Assembly (NCBI GenBank): GCA_019931245.1
Contig: JAINDL010000035.1
Location: 1 to 64,000 of the forward strand
DNA: 64,000 bases
DNA from: Bryobacteraceae bacterium CoA2 C42
GTDB lineage: Bacteria > Acidobacteriota > Terriglobia > Bryobacterales > Bryobacteraceae
Direction: 5' to 3'
A program made the translations under genes and the position numbers. The notes beneath the pieces were generated by a model. The model worked only from the letters and a program-made list of their open reading frames with translations. It had not been told where the DNA came from and did no database searches. This document shows positions 24,536-34,663 of this stretch, piece by piece (within the stretch, counting starts at the first letter, position 1; each line of letters starts with the position of its first letter).

Positions 24536-24822
24536 TGAATCTCTATGAAGTAGTTCGTCGCCCGATCGTCACCGAAAAGGGCCTTACTAAGAAAGAAGCT
24601 GAGAATACGTTGACTTTCGAAGTGCACCCGGACGCCAACAAGGTCCAGGTGCGACAAGCCATTGAAAAGATCTTCAAGGTCAAGGTCGCTGATGTCCGGA
24701 CGCTGAATAACGAGGGCAAACTTCGCCGCCGCGGCCGGTTTGCTGGATATCGTTCGGATTGGAAGAAAGTGTACGTGAAGTTGCAGGCCGGCGAGAAGAT
24801 GCCGGAGTACGCGGAGATCTAA
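24535..24822 (+). CDS. rplW: 50S ribosomal protein L23
   Basis: 95 residues: the N-terminus YEVVRRPIVTEKGL, the core VHPDANKVQVRQAIEKIF and the late RRRGRFAGYRSDWKK match L23, the docking protein for trigger factor and SRP at the tunnel exit. It overlaps rplD by one base and precedes rplB by 3 bp. Confidence 0.97.
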   Translation: MNLYEVVRRPIVTEKGLTKKEAENTLTFEVHPDANKVQVRQAIEKIFKVKVADVRTLNNEGKLRRRGRFAGYRSDWKKVYVKLQAGEKMPEYAEI

Positions 24823-24825
24823 CCC

Positions 24826-25656
24826 ATGCCCATGAAAACATTCCGTCCATTCACACCCAGCCGTCGGTTCATGACGGTGGTGAAACGGGACGATATCACG
24901 CAGCAGGTTCCGGAAAAGTCCCTGACGGTGGGCCTTCAAAAATCGGGTGGCCGAAACAATACCGGACGTGTAACCTCACGGTTCATCGGCGGTGGTCATA
25001 AGCAAACTTACCGTATTATCGACTTTAAGCGGGACAAGGCGGGGGTTCCGGCCAAGGTTGCTTCAATTGAGTATGACCCGAACCGTTCCGCGCGCATTGC
25101 CCTACTTCATTATGCTGACGGGGAGAAACGCTACATTATTGCCCCGGTTGGCCTGGTGGTAGGGGCGACCGTGAACAGCGGACCCCAAGCGGACATTCTG
25201 GTGGGTAACTCGTTGCCGCTCAAGAACATTCCTGCTGGAACGTTCGTGCACAACATCGAACTAAAGCCGGGAAAGGGCGGCCAGATGGCTCGCTCGGCCG
25301 GCGCCCTGGCCCAACTGATCTCGAAAGAGGGCGGCATCGCCCTGCTGAAACTGCCTTCGGGAGAGGTCCGGAAGGTACAACTGGAGTGCTCGGCAACTGT
25401 TGGGCAGGTTGGCAACACTGATCACGAGAATGAGTCGCTCGGCAAGGCCGGTCGTTCCCGCTGGCTCGGCAAGATGCCCCATAATCGTGGTGTCACGATG
25501 AACCCGGTGGATCATCCCCACGGTGGTGGCGAGGGCCGGACATCGGGCGGACGACATCCGGTGACGCCGTGGGGGCAGCCCACACGTGGCTTCAAGACAC
25601 GCAACAACAAGCGGACCGATCAGTTCATCGTGACCCGCAAGAGTAAGAAGCGCTAA
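24826..25656 (+). CDS. rplB: 50S ribosomal protein L2
   Basis: 276 residues, the usual length. The segment [19 protein letters not shown] holds the histidine near the peptidyl-transferase centre, and [16 protein letters not shown] precedes it as in other L2. Central gene of the S10 operon. Confidence 0.98.
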   Translation: MPMKTFRPFTPSRRFMTVVKRDDITQQVPEKSLTVGLQKSGGRNNTGRVTSRFIGGGHKQTYRIIDFKRDKAGVPAKVASIEYDPNRSARIALLHYADGEKRYIIAPVGLVVGATVNSGPQADILVGNSLPLKNIPAGTFVHNIELKPGKGGQMARSAGALAQLISKEGGIALLKLPSGEVRKVQLECSATVGQVGNTDHENESLGKAGRSRWLGKMPHNRGVTMNPVDHPHGGGEGRTSGGRHPVTPWGQPTRGFKTRNNKRTDQFIVTRKSKKR

Positions 25657-25670
25657 GAAGGAAATCTGAC

Positions 25671-25952
25671 ATGGGTCGTTCGCTTAAAAAAGGACCGTTT
25701 ACTGACGATCACCTCCTGGCAAAGGTGAGCGGGATGAACGCCAAGAACGAGAAGAGGGTCGTCAAGACCTGGTCTCGCCGTTCGACGATTCTCCCTACTT
25801 TCATCGGGCACACGCTGGCCGTTCACAACGGCAGGAAGTTTATTCCGGTTTACGTGACGGAAAACATGGTGGGTCACAAACTTGGAGAGTTCTCTCCCAC
25901 GCGCACTTTCAAGGGCCACCAAGCCAAGACCAACGAGAAGTCGGGAAGGTAG
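25671..25952 (+). CDS. rpsS: 30S ribosomal protein S19
   Basis: 93 residues beginning [16 protein letters not shown] with the family core [21 protein letters not shown]. Binds 16S rRNA in the head with S13. AAGGAAA precedes the ATG; it lies 14 bp after rplB. Confidence 0.97.
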   Translation: MGRSLKKGPFTDDHLLAKVSGMNAKNEKRVVKTWSRRSTILPTFIGHTLAVHNGRKFIPVYVTENMVGHKLGEFSPTRTFKGHQAKTNEKSGR

Positions 25953-25964
25953 GAAAACAGAAAG

Positions 25965-26300
25965 ATGCAAGCCAGAGCAGAAGCCCGATTCATCCATATC
26001 TCTCCACAGAAGGCCCGGCTGGTGGTGGACCTGATTCGTGGGGTAAAGGCCGGAGATGCGATCAGCATACTTCGTTCGACCAACAAGAGGGTTGCTCCGA
26101 CCGTGGAAAAGGTACTCCGGAGCGCCATCGCCAATGCCGAGAACAAGGCGGATTCGGTGGACGTAGACAAGCTATACGTGAGCGAGGCCTATGTCAATGA
26201 CGGCCCTCGGATGAAGCGTATACGTCCAGCCCCGATGGGCCGAGCCTACCGCTATCAGCGGCGGATCTCGCACATCGTAGTCGCGGTTTCCGAGAAGTGA
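25965..26300 (+). CDS. rplV: 50S ribosomal protein L22
   Basis: 111 residues with the conserved SPQKARLVVDLIRG start and the tunnel beta-hairpin GPRMKRIRPAPMGRAYRYQRR. The hairpin looks intact. It lies 12 bp after rpsS. Confidence 0.97.
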   Translation: MQARAEARFIHISPQKARLVVDLIRGVKAGDAISILRSTNKRVAPTVEKVLRSAIANAENKADSVDVDKLYVSEAYVNDGPRMKRIRPAPMGRAYRYQRRISHIVVAVSEK

Positions 26301-26351
26301 TTCTCGGGATAGCAAAAGAAAAATCAGAGCCAAACGAGAAATCGAGTTAGC

Positions 26352-27257
26352 ATGGGTCAGAAAACACATCCATACGGATTCCGTCTAGGGGTCACGAAAA
26401 CCTGGCGGTCGCGCTGGTTTGCCAAGCAGGACTACTCCAAGTTGTTGCAGGAGGATCTTAACCTGCGGGAGTCGCTGACTGACCGTCTAAAAGCGGCCGG
26501 GGTGAGTTCGATTGAAGTGGATCGTCCGGGCAACAAACTGCGGATTACGATTCGCACGTCGCGGCCGGGTATCATCATTGGACGGAAGGGTGCCGAGATC
26601 GAGAAGCTCAAATCTGATCTTGCCCGGAAGACCAGCCGGGAGGTCTTCATTGACATCCAGGAAGTTTCGAAGCCCGATCATGATGCGCAACTTGTCTCCG
26701 AGTCGATCGCTCTCCAACTTGAAAAGCGCGTGGCGTTCCGGCGGGCGATGCGCAAGGCGGTCGACAATGCGAAACGCTTGGGCTGCAAGGGTATAAAGGT
26801 TCGGGTTTCGGGCCGGCTGAACGGCGCGGAAATCGCGCGCAGCGAGTGGTATCTCGACGGCCAGCTTCCACTGCACACACTCCGGGCGGACGTTGACTAT
26901 GGTTTCAGTGAAGCGTTTACAACCTACGGAGTGATCGGCGTCAAAGTATGGATTTACAAGGGAGAAATCCTCGGTGATTTCCGCAAGGGCAATGAGCCGG
27001 AACCTCGCCGGGCGCCTCGTCGTGACCGGGGTGACCGACCGGAGCGGGGGGGGGATCGCGGGGAGCGGGGTGGAAGTCGTAGTGCCGACGGTCGGGCCCC
27101 CCACGCGGCGGCACCGAGCGGCCCGCCGATGCAAAGCGCGCCTTCTACCGCGGAGAGCGGCGTAGCCCGCCCGATTGCCCCGCCGATGGCTCCAGTCCAG
27201 CCCAGTTGGAAAGATCCGTCGCCCGAGGCGGGTGGCGAGACCACGGAAAATCAGTAG
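26352..27257 (+). CDS. rpsC: 30S ribosomal protein S3 with long C-terminal tail
   Basis: 301 residues against about 210-240 for most S3. The normal part includes the KH domain with [16 protein letters not shown] and the C-terminal core ([14 protein letters not shown]). From about residue 215 there follows an 85-residue disordered tail, first Arg/Asp/Gly-rich ([19 protein letters not shown]), then Pro/Ala-rich. Starts [14 protein letters not shown] as expected. Confidence 0.97.
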   Translation: MGQKTHPYGFRLGVTKTWRSRWFAKQDYSKLLQEDLNLRESLTDRLKAAGVSSIEVDRPGNKLRITIRTSRPGIIIGRKGAEIEKLKSDLARKTSREVFIDIQEVSKPDHDAQLVSESIALQLEKRVAFRRAMRKAVDNAKRLGCKGIKVRVSGRLNGAEIARSEWYLDGQLPLHTLRADVDYGFSEAFTTYGVIGVKVWIYKGEILGDFRKGNEPEPRRAPRRDRGDRPERGGDRGERGGSRSADGRAPHAAAPSGPPMQSAPSTAESGVARPIAPPMAPVQPSWKDPSPEAGGETTENQ

Positions 27258-27301
27258 ACTGCATTACGCCAAGATTAATTTTGTAACGGAGAAATATCGC
27301 C

Positions 27302-27718
27302 ATGCTGATGCCCAAAAAGGTCAAGTACAGAAAACAACAGCGCGGTCGCATTACCGGGAAGGCCTGGCGCGGCAGTACGTTGGCGTTCGGCGACTTCGGC
27401 TTAAAGGCCATGCACTGCGGCTTGATCACGGACCGGCAGATTGAAGCGGCGCGTATCGCGATGACGCGGTACATCAAGCGCGGCGGCAAGGTTTGGATTC
27501 GGATCTTCCCCGACAAGCCGATTACCAAGAAGCCTGCTGAAGTCCGCATGGGCTCGGGCAAGGGTCCACTGGATCACTGGGCCTGCGTGATTCGCCCTGG
27601 GAAGATTTTGTTTGAAATGGAAGGTGTTGCCCTGGATGTAGCGACCGAAGCGATGCGTCTAGCCGCCCAGAAGCTACCGATCCTGACCAAGGTAGTCACG
27701 AGAGAGATGCAGGCTTAG
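27302..27718 (+). CDS. rplP: 50S ribosomal protein L16
   Basis: 138 residues starting [17 protein letters not shown], the family form, with [20 protein letters not shown] near the tRNA-binding face. It follows rpsC by 44 bp. Confidence 0.97.
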   Translation: MLMPKKVKYRKQQRGRITGKAWRGSTLAFGDFGLKAMHCGLITDRQIEAARIAMTRYIKRGGKVWIRIFPDKPITKKPAEVRMGSGKGPLDHWACVIRPGKILFEMEGVALDVATEAMRLAAQKLPILTKVVTREMQA

Positions 27719-27803
27719 CCGCCTGCACGCTGTAGTGCCTCGTCGAACCAAAATTGAAAGCCAAGCGGCAACGAAAGACCAGCGACAAGTAGGAAATCAA
27801 GAT

Positions 27804-27995
27804 ATGAAAGCCGAAAAACTCCGGGGGCTCGAGGATAGCGAGCTCGAAAAGCAGTCCCAGGCAAGCGCCGAGCACATGTTTCAGTTGCGTTTCCGGATGT
27901 CGATGGGACAAGCCGATGGGTTGAAAAAGTATCGCGAACTCAAGAAGGATCGGGCGCGGATTCTGACGATCCTGCGCGAAAGGCAGGGTAAGTAA
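27804..27995 (+). CDS. rpmC: 50S ribosomal protein L29
   Basis: 63 residues. The start at ATG 27804, behind TAGGAAA, gives MKAEKLRGLEDSELEKQ, typical of L29; the open frame 69 bp further upstream is not conserved. The core FQLRFRMSMGQADGLKKYRELKK is normal. The stop is 2 bp before rpsQ. Confidence 0.95.
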   Translation: MKAEKLRGLEDSELEKQSQASAEHMFQLRFRMSMGQADGLKKYRELKKDRARILTILRERQGK

Positions 27996-27997
27996 CG

Positions 27998-28360
27998 ATG
28001 GCGGTTGAAGCGAAACAGTCTACGCCGCAACTTAAAGCGGGTCAGGAAAAGGTCGGCGAGGTTGTTTCGACCAAGATGACCAAGACCATTGTGGTCGAGG
28101 TGATTCGTCGTGTGAAGCACCCGCTCTACCAGCGAGTCGTGACAAAGCGGAGGCGGTTCTATGCCCACGATGAGGCCGAAACGGCCAAGCCGGGAGATGT
28201 CGTCCGGATTGTCGAACACCGGCCGCTAAGCCGGCTGAAGCGCTGGGCGCTCGCCGAGGTGATCCGCAAGGCTGTGGTGATTGACGAGGCCCATCTCGTG
28301 GCCCCTGCGACGGTGGATACCAAGAAAAAACTGACGTCGAAGAAGGCGAGCAAGGCGTAA
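27998..28360 (+). CDS. rpsQ: 30S ribosomal protein S17
   Basis: 120 residues, longer than the usual 80-90. The core GEVVSTKMTKTIVVEVIRR ... GDVVRIVEHRPLSRLKRW is standard OB-fold S17. About 18 residues are added at the N-terminus and about 25 Lys/Ala-rich residues at the C-terminus. Confidence 0.96.
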   Translation: MAVEAKQSTPQLKAGQEKVGEVVSTKMTKTIVVEVIRRVKHPLYQRVVTKRRRFYAHDEAETAKPGDVVRIVEHRPLSRLKRWALAEVIRKAVVIDEAHLVAPATVDTKKKLTSKKASKA

Positions 28361-28393
28361 GGCGGCGACGCCAGAGGAGGCCATGAAACCATT

Positions 28394-28762
28394 ATGATCG
28401 GAATGAGAACAATCCTCGAGGTCGCTGACAACAGCGGGGCTCGACGTTTGCAATGTATCCTGCCGCGCGGTGGCGACCTCGGTTTGCACGCCGGACTCGG
28501 GGATATCATCACGGCTGCGGTTAAGGAAGCCGCCCCGGACTCGAACATCAAAAAAGGAAAGGTAGTGCGCTGCGTTATCGTGCGGATGCGCAAGGAGTCG
28601 CGCCGAAAGGACGGAACCTACATTCGTTTCGACAATAATGCGGCGGTGTTGGTGAACGAACTGGGTGAACCGATCGGAACGCGCGTGTTTGGTCCTGTCG
28701 CCCGGGAATTGCGGGATAAGAAGTATATGAAGATTGTCAGTCTGGCGCCGGAGGTGCTGTAA
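28394..28762 (+). CDS. rplN: 50S ribosomal protein L14
   Basis: 122 residues, the canonical length, with [17 protein letters not shown] and [13 protein letters not shown]. Opens the spc-type part of the cluster. Its stop overlaps the rplX start by one base (TAATG). Confidence 0.97.
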   Translation: MIGMRTILEVADNSGARRLQCILPRGGDLGLHAGLGDIITAAVKEAAPDSNIKKGKVVRCVIVRMRKESRRKDGTYIRFDNNAAVLVNELGEPIGTRVFGPVARELRDKKYMKIVSLAPEVL

Positions 28763-29118
28763 TGGGTGTACAGAACTCCCCTTCGCGCATCAAGTTGCGA
28801 AAAAACGATTTGGTCAAGGTGATTGCCGGCCGGGATAAGGGTAAGTCTGGTCGGATCCTGGAGATTGACCGGGAAAACGAGCGTATAGTGGTTGAGGGCG
28901 TTATGCTGGTAAAGCGCCACACCAAGGCGAACCCATCCAAGCAGATGAAGGGTGGCATCGCCGAAAAGGAAGCCTCGATCCATGTGTCCAATGTGATGAT
29001 CCTTACGAGCGACGGCACGGCCTCCCGGATCGGGACGCGGCTCGAAGGGGATGGCAGCTCGGCCAAGCGCGTTCGCGTGGCCAAAAAGACCGGCGAAGTT
29101 CTCGCTAATAAGACGTGA
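28762..29118 (+). CDS. rplX: 50S ribosomal protein L24
   Basis: 118 residues with a KOW motif ([20 protein letters not shown]) and the L24 segment [16 protein letters not shown]. An early assembly protein of the large subunit. One-base overlap with rplN. Confidence 0.97.
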   Translation: MGVQNSPSRIKLRKNDLVKVIAGRDKGKSGRILEIDRENERIVVEGVMLVKRHTKANPSKQMKGGIAEKEASIHVSNVMILTSDGTASRIGTRLEGDGSSAKRVRVAKKTGEVLANKT

Positions 29119-29132
29119 AGTTAGGAATCAGC

Positions 29133-29678
29133 ATGAAGGCCAGGCTCAGAGAACACTATTTGAAGAACGTTGTCCCCGCGTTGAAGAACGAGTTCGGGTA
29201 CACCAACATCATGGCGGTGCCCAAGATCGAAAAGATTTCAGTCAACGTTGGATTGGGCGAGGCGACCTCCAACCCTAAGATAATGGATGGCGCGGTAAAC
29301 GAACTGGCGTCGATCACGGGTCAACGCCCAGTGGTGACCAAGGCCAAGAAGTCCATTGCCGCCTTTAAGCTACGCGAGAACATGCCTATCGGTTGCATGG
29401 TCACCCTGCGGGGCGACCGAATGTTCGAGTTCTTGGACCGCCTGATGAACATCTCGCTGCCACGTGTGCGCGACTTCCGCGGGGTCTCTTCAAAGTCCTT
29501 CGATGGTCGGGGCAACTACACCCTGGGCGTGAAGGATCAGTTGATTTTTCCGGAGATCGACTATAACAAGGTAGACAAGACGCGGGGGATGAACATCAGC
29601 ATCACTACCACGGCCAAAACCGATGCCGAGGGCGTTGCCCTACTCAAGCTGATGGGTATGCCGTTCCGGCAGCAGTAA
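29133..29678 (+). CDS. rplE: 50S ribosomal protein L5
   Basis: 181 residues from the ATG at 29133 ([15 protein letters not shown]), which fits the family; a GTG at 29115 overlapping the rplX stop is an alternative. Signatures [13 protein letters not shown] and [20 protein letters not shown] are present. Binds 5S rRNA. Confidence 0.96.
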   Translation: MKARLREHYLKNVVPALKNEFGYTNIMAVPKIEKISVNVGLGEATSNPKIMDGAVNELASITGQRPVVTKAKKSIAAFKLRENMPIGCMVTLRGDRMFEFLDRLMNISLPRVRDFRGVSSKSFDGRGNYTLGVKDQLIFPEIDYNKVDKTRGMNISITTTAKTDAEGVALLKLMGMPFRQQ

Positions 29679-29697
29679 CGAATCAAGGATTTGACTC

Positions 29698-29907
29698 ATG
29701 GCTACGACTGCGAAAATCGCAAAAGATCTCAAGCTCAAGAAGGCCGCCGATGCCAACGTGCCCAAATTGGGCGTACGCCATCGGAATCGGTGCTTTCGCT
29801 GCGGGCGCCCCCGCGGCTTCATGCGTAAGTTTGGCCTCTGCCGCATCTGTTTCCGCCAGTTGGCGCTGTCCGGACAGATCCCCGGTGTAACTAAATCGAG
29901 CTGGTAA
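29698..29907 (+). CDS. rpsZ: 30S ribosomal protein S14, zinc-binding type
   Basis: 69 residues of the short zinc-containing S14: [20 protein letters not shown] supplies the two Cys-x2-Cys pairs. The family form is about 61 residues; here a short Lys-rich N-terminal extension is present. It lies between rplE and rpsH as usual. Confidence 0.96.
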   Translation: MATTAKIAKDLKLKKAADANVPKLGVRHRNRCFRCGRPRGFMRKFGLCRICFRQLALSGQIPGVTKSSW

Positions 29908-29955
29908 TCCCAGCGCAACGACAGTATTTTCTAGACAAGGAAACCTGAACGGACC

Positions 29956-30351
29956 ATGACCAGCGATCCTATCGCCGATATGCTTACGCGGATCCGCAAC
30001 GCGATGGCCGCACGGCATCCCAAAGTGGATGTGCCGGGGTCGAAGTTGAAGTTGGAGATTGCTCGAATCCTCCGGGAGGAGGGGTATATTCTCAACTATA
30101 AACTCGCCGAGGAAGGGGCCAAGAAGATAATCAAGATCTATTTGAAGTACACGGCGGCGAATGCTCCCGTTATTTCAAAAATGGAACGGATCTCAAAACC
30201 CGGTTGCCGGGTCTATGTTGGCTCAAAGGACGTTCCGCGCGTTCTTGGCGGCATGGGTATCAACATTCTGACCACCCCGAAAGGTGTGATGACCGGTCGC
30301 ACCGCCCGCAAAGAGGGTGTGGGCGGGGAACTCCTCTGCCAAGTCTGGTAG
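29956..30351 (+). CDS. rpsH: 30S ribosomal protein S8
   Basis: 131 residues starting MTSDPIADMLTRIRNA, with PRVLGGMGINILTTPKGVMT near the C-terminus. Binds the central domain of 16S rRNA, and in E. coli represses the spc operon; regulation here is unknown. Confidence 0.97.
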   Translation: MTSDPIADMLTRIRNAMAARHPKVDVPGSKLKLEIARILREEGYILNYKLAEEGAKKIIKIYLKYTAANAPVISKMERISKPGCRVYVGSKDVPRVLGGMGINILTTPKGVMTGRTARKEGVGGELLCQVW

Positions 30352-30378
30352 ACGACCGGAAACCGAGAGAATAATCAT

Positions 30379-30918
30379 ATGTCGAGAGTAGGAAAAAAAC
30401 CAATCCCGCTCCCAGCCGGGGTCAAAATTCAAATCGGCGATCAACTTTCGGTTCAAGGACCGAAGGGTCAGTTGAATGTGCCGATTCCCGGGGGCATCCG
30501 GATTGAGCAGAACGCGAACGTACTGGAGGTGAAGCGCGACAGTGACTCCCACGCGGCGCTACACGGACTGACACGCGCGCTGGCCGCTAACGCCGTGACC
30601 GGGGTTACCGCAGGCTTTACCCGGGAGTTGGATATCGTGGGGACCGGCTACCGCGCGGACGTGAGAGGACGAGTGGTGGTTTTCACCCTTGGCTATTCGC
30701 ATCCGATTGAGTTTCTTCTGCCGGACGGCGTTGATGCCAAAGTGGAGAAGATGACCCACGTTGTGCTTACCAGCCATGACCGTCAACTGATCGGGCAGGT
30801 AGCTGCCAACATGCGGTTTCTCCGGCCGCCGGATCCCTACAAGAATAAAGGCGTCCGCTACACCGGCGAGGTGCTGCGTAAGAAGGCGGGCAAGTCGGGT
30901 GCGGGTGGCAAAAAGTAA
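30379..30918 (+). CDS. rplF: 50S ribosomal protein L6
   Basis: 179 residues with [15 protein letters not shown] at the start and the typical C-terminal [16 protein letters not shown]. Binds near the sarcin-ricin loop. Follows rpsH by 27 bp. Confidence 0.97.
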   Translation: MSRVGKKPIPLPAGVKIQIGDQLSVQGPKGQLNVPIPGGIRIEQNANVLEVKRDSDSHAALHGLTRALAANAVTGVTAGFTRELDIVGTGYRADVRGRVVVFTLGYSHPIEFLLPDGVDAKVEKMTHVVLTSHDRQLIGQVAANMRFLRPPDPYKNKGVRYTGEVLRKKAGKSGAGGKK

Positions 30919-30939
30919 CCGGGTGAGGAGCTAACAGGC

Positions 30940-31296
30940 ATGATTTCGAAAATCAATAAAGACGCCGTCCGGCGCCGTATTCATACCCGCATCCGCAAAC
31001 GCGTGGAAGGTACTCCGCAGCGGCCTCGTCTGGCGGTATTTCGCAGCATCAAGCATATTTACGCGCAGGTTATTGACGACTTGGCGGGAGTCACCCTCGT
31101 GGCTGCGTCTTCAGCGGAGAAGGATGCCTTGGATGGTGGCAATCTGGCGGGTGCACAGGCGATCGGCAAGTTGGTTGCTGAGCGGGCAAAGGAAAAAGGG
31201 ATCGAGAAAGTCGTCTTCGACCGGGGCGGCTTTCTTTACCATGGACGCGTGAAGGCGCTGGCCGATGCCGCCCGCGCGGCGGGTTTGGAATTTTAA
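30940..31296 (+). CDS. rplR: 50S ribosomal protein L18
   Basis: 118 residues with the basic N-terminus and [19 protein letters not shown], then [20 protein letters not shown]. Binds 5S rRNA with L5. Confidence 0.97.
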   Translation: MISKINKDAVRRRIHTRIRKRVEGTPQRPRLAVFRSIKHIYAQVIDDLAGVTLVAASSAEKDALDGGNLAGAQAIGKLVAERAKEKGIEKVVFDRGGFLYHGRVKALADAARAAGLEF

Positions 31297-31317
31297 GGGG
31301 CTGAGGAGGATTAACGC

Positions 31318-31827
31318 ATGCCAGCAACCGTAGTCAAGCGCGTCGAAGCGACCGCCAACCTGAAAGAACAAGTCGTCTCGATCAACCGCGTAACGAAGGT
31401 GGTCAAGGGCGGTAAAAACCTTAGCTTTTCTGCCTTGGTTGTAGTCGGAGATCCCCAAGCCCGCATTGTCGGGTTTGGGACCGGTAAGGCAAAGGAAGTG
31501 CCGGCGGCTATCAAGAAAGGAATTGAGTCGGCGAAGAAGAATCTTCGGAAGATTAACGTTTTGGAGACCACCATTGCCCATCCGGCAACCGGTCGGTTTG
31601 GCGCGGGTCTGGTGCTCATCAAACCGGCACCCGAGGGCACTGGGGTGATCGCCGGAAGCGCTGTGCGCGCGGTGATTCAGGCGGTCGGTATTCCGAACGT
31701 TCTGACCAAGTGCTTGGGTTCGCGCAACCCGCACAACATGGTGAAAGCGACGATGGCTGCTCTGGTGCAACTCCGGGAAAAGGGCGAAGTGGCCGATGTT
31801 CGCGGGATTGCGCCGGAGAAGATGTAA
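31318..31827 (+). CDS. rpsE: 30S ribosomal protein S5
   Basis: 169 residues. The double-stranded RNA-binding N-terminal domain ([20 protein letters not shown]) and the S5 C-terminal fold ([19 protein letters not shown]) are intact. It contributes to decoding accuracy. Confidence 0.97.
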   Translation: MPATVVKRVEATANLKEQVVSINRVTKVVKGGKNLSFSALVVVGDPQARIVGFGTGKAKEVPAAIKKGIESAKKNLRKINVLETTIAHPATGRFGAGLVLIKPAPEGTGVIAGSAVRAVIQAVGIPNVLTKCLGSRNPHNMVKATMAALVQLREKGEVADVRGIAPEKM

Positions 31828-31839
31828 GGATCTGTGGCC

Positions 31840-32025
31840 ATGAGCACTGCTAAAATGATAAAGATTCAGCTGTATCGGAGTCCTATCTGTACTCCGGAGC
31901 CGCACAAAGCGATTGTGCGATCCTTGGGTTTGAAGAAAATGAACCGGATTGTGGAGCGCCCCGACACCCCGTCATTTCGGGGCATGGTGGCTAAAGTTCC
32001 GCATCTTCTCCGGATCGTTGAATAG
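31840..32025 (+). CDS. rpmD: 50S ribosomal protein L30
   Basis: 61 residues from ATG 31840 (GTG 31834 is possible). KIQLYRSPICTPEPHKAIVR and GLKKMNRIVERPDTPSFRGM match L30. It sits between rpsE and rplO in the expected order. Confidence 0.95.
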   Translation: MSTAKMIKIQLYRSPICTPEPHKAIVRSLGLKKMNRIVERPDTPSFRGMVAKVPHLLRIVE

Positions 32026-32049
32026 CCCGTCCCGTGGAGATGAACGCAA

Positions 32050-32496
32050 ATGAACCTCAGTGATATAAAACCTCCTGCCGGGCAGGTAAAGAAGAAACAG
32101 CGCGTTGGTCAAGGTATGGGCACCGGCCGCGGCAAGTACTCTGGACGTGGCGCCAAGGGCGCCAAGTCCATCAGTGGATATTCGCGGATGCGTGGATTCG
32201 AAGGCGGGCAGATGCCGCTCCATCGTCGTTTGCCGAAGCGTGGATTCACTAATATCTTCCGTAAAGAGTATGCCATCGTGAACGTCGCCGTACTCGATCA
32301 GCTTAGCGGGGACTCCTTTGACGCCGCCAAGCTGATCGAACTGGGCGTGATCAAGAAGCTCCAGGACGGGCTCAAGATTCTCGCTCATGGTGAGATTACG
32401 CGGCCGATCCACGTGACAGCGACCCTCTTCTCGAAGGCTGCTCAAGAGAAGATCAAGGCGGCAGGCGGTACCGCTACCGTCGTAGAGAAAAAGTAA
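32050..32496 (+). CDS. rplO: 50S ribosomal protein L15
   Basis: 148 residues: the basic Gly-rich N-terminus (GQGMGTGRGKYSGRGAKG) and FEGGQMPLHRRLPKRGF are family hallmarks. It ends 21 bp before secY. Confidence 0.97.
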   Translation: MNLSDIKPPAGQVKKKQRVGQGMGTGRGKYSGRGAKGAKSISGYSRMRGFEGGQMPLHRRLPKRGFTNIFRKEYAIVNVAVLDQLSGDSFDAAKLIELGVIKKLQDGLKILAHGEITRPIHVTATLFSKAAQEKIKAAGGTATVVEKK

Positions 32497-32517
32497 AGAG
32501 CTCGATAACGAATCGTC

Positions 32518-33912
32518 ATGAAGTTCTTCGAAGCACTGGCGAACGCATTCAGAATTCCGGACCTCCGGAATCGCATCCTATTCACCCTGGGGATGCTGGC
32601 GATCTACCGTTTGGGTGGGCACATCCCTACGCCCGGCATCGACGCTGAGCGCCTGGAGCAGTTCTTCCAGCAGAACCAGGGAACCCTATTCGGTTTCATT
32701 GACCTTTTCTCTGGTGGGATGTTCCGTCGCTTGACGGTCTTTGCACTCGGGATCATGCCCTACATCACTTCGTCGATCCTGCTGCAGTTGATGACGATTG
32801 TCGTTCCTACTCTCGAAAAGCTCTCGAAGGAGGGCGAGTTGGGACGGAGGAAGATCACGCAGTGGACACGCTACCTGACGGTAGGTTTGGCTCTCATTCA
32901 GTCCTTCACCCTGGCTACTGCGTTGCAGTCGCAAGGGAATTTCGTGGTCAATCCCGGTTTTGGATTCGTTCTGATGACGATGATTTCGCTTACCACCGGA
33001 ACGGCCTTTATCATGTGGCTTGGGGAGCAGATCACGGAGCGGGGCATTGGAAACGGCATGTCGCTGATCATCTTCACCGGCATCGTCGTGGGTTTGCCGG
33101 ATGCGATCGCGAATATTTACCAAAAGGCATTCCAGACCCGCGAGTGGAACATCGTCCAACTGCTCGTCATCATTGCGATCATGATTGCAGTGGTCGGCTT
33201 GATCGTCTTGGTGGAAAGGGGAGAGAGGCGCATTCCCGTGCAGTACGCGCGCCGGGTGGTTGGCCGGCGAATGATGGGTGGTCAGTCGACTCACCTTCCG
33301 CTGAAGGTGAATGCCGGGGGCGTGATTCCGGTCATCTTTGCAAGTTCCCTGTTGACCTTTCCGCAAACGCTGACCCAAGTGGCTTGGGTACGGGACAATC
33401 CTTATCTAAGCGCGATGCTGAGAAGTATCCAGCATTCCGAACCGCTCTACATTATCTTGTTCATCACGCTGATTGTATTCTTCTGTTTCTTCTACGTCTC
33501 GATCATCTTCAATCCGAACGAAGCCGCTGACAACATGCGCAAGTATGGTGGTTTTATTCCTGGTATCCGCCCGGGGAAGAACACTGCGGATTATATGAAC
33601 AGCATTCTCACCAAGATTACGGTAGTCGGTGGGTTATACCTTTCAATTCTGTGCCTGTTGCCTGAGATTATGATCTCCGGGATCAAGCTCCAACACCTTC
33701 CGCTTATTGGAAACTGGGTGGATGCTTATTTCCCCCGCTTCATTCTGGACGGTTTAAATGTTAACTTCTATTTCGGCGGCACCTCTTTGCTGATTGTGGT
33801 AGGCGTCGCTATGGATACCGTCAACCAGATTGAGGCTCAGCTGATCATGAGGCATTACGAGGGCTTTACCCCTCGTGCGGGCCGGATTCGTGGACGCCGC
33901 TCGTCGGCCTAA
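32518..33912 (+). CDS. secY: protein translocase subunit SecY
   Basis: 464 residues with ten predicted membrane segments. The start MKFFEALANAFRIPDLRNRI, then YRLGGHIPTPG and the cytoplasmic loop ERRIPVQYARRVVGRRM, are diagnostic. It forms the Sec channel with SecE and SecG, encoded elsewhere. Its 3' end overlaps the annotated start of adk by 38 bp. Confidence 0.98.
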   Translation: MKFFEALANAFRIPDLRNRILFTLGMLAIYRLGGHIPTPGIDAERLEQFFQQNQGTLFGFIDLFSGGMFRRLTVFALGIMPYITSSILLQLMTIVVPTLEKLSKEGELGRRKITQWTRYLTVGLALIQSFTLATALQSQGNFVVNPGFGFVLMTMISLTTGTAFIMWLGEQITERGIGNGMSLIIFTGIVVGLPDAIANIYQKAFQTREWNIVQLLVIIAIMIAVVGLIVLVERGERRIPVQYARRVVGRRMMGGQSTHLPLKVNAGGVIPVIFASSLLTFPQTLTQVAWVRDNPYLSAMLRSIQHSEPLYIILFITLIVFFCFFYVSIIFNPNEAADNMRKYGGFIPGIRPGKNTADYMNSILTKITVVGGLYLSILCLLPEIMISGIKLQHLPLIGNWVDAYFPRFILDGLNVNFYFGGTSLLIVVGVAMDTVNQIEAQLIMRHYEGFTPRAGRIRGRRSSA

Positions 33913-34639
33913 CATAGTCGTTCTTTCGCAATTGAATACCGCCGTTGCCGCCAGTTTTTTTGCTTCCAAACCGCTGGCGCTGTTGTTGTACGGCGTGCCA
34001 GGTTCAGGCAAAGGTACTCTGGGGAAAATGTTGAGTCAGGTAACCGCTTGGCCGCACATATCCACCGGGGACCTCCTGCGGAAGCATGTTGCCGAGGGAA
34101 CGTCAACCGGCCAAGCCTCGGCAGGCATCCTTCGTGGGGCTTACGCGCCGGATTACATTGTCAACAATTTAGTCGCCTCGCGGATGCGGGAGGCCGATTG
34201 CCGGAGAGGGGTCATCCTAGACGGTTATCCCCGAACTCTTGAGCAGACTATGGATTTGCTCCCTGTATTGCGTCGCCTCAATCTCGAACCAGTCCTAGTC
34301 CGTCTCAACTTGGACTATACTGAAGTGGTGCATCGTCTTCAGGCACGATGTCATTGCCAGACCTGTGGGGCTATTTACAATCTCGTTCATTTACCGCCCA
34401 GGCTGGCCGGCAGTTGTGACCAGTGTGGTGGTCGATTGGTCGCACGGGAAGATGATCAAGTTGATTTGTTGTCCAAAAGAATTGAACAGTACCTCACGTT
34501 GACGGCTCCGGTCGCTCGATTTTTGGAGGCCAGTTCAGTGAGAGTGGAGGAGTTTAGCGCAACGGAAGCGCCCTCCCGACTGCTGACGGCTGTCCTGACT
34601 CGGATCGGTACCGAGACTCCGAGCGATGAATTACCATAA
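33875..34639 (+). CDS. adk: adenylate kinase
   Basis: The P-loop is GVPGSGKGT, followed by STGDLLRKH and LDGYPRT, all standard for nucleoside monophosphate kinases. The lid has a zinc-type set of cysteines (CHCQTC ... CDQC), as in many Gram-positive enzymes. The frame opens at GTG 33875 inside secY (254 residues), but a TTG at 33932 just after the secY stop would give a more typical N-terminus; neither has a good ribosome site. Position between secY and map is conserved. Confidence 0.9.
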   Translation: MRAGFVDAARRPNIVVLSQLNTAVAASFFASKPLALLLYGVPGSGKGTLGKMLSQVTAWPHISTGDLLRKHVAEGTSTGQASAGILRGAYAPDYIVNNLVASRMREADCRRGVILDGYPRTLEQTMDLLPVLRRLNLEPVLVRLNLDYTEVVHRLQARCHCQTCGAIYNLVHLPPRLAGSCDQCGGRLVAREDDQVDLLSKRIEQYLTLTAPVARFLEASSVRVEEFSATEAPSRLLTAVLTRIGTETPSDELP

Positions 34640-34663
34640 CCTGTTTTTGTTTCCCTATCCTCA

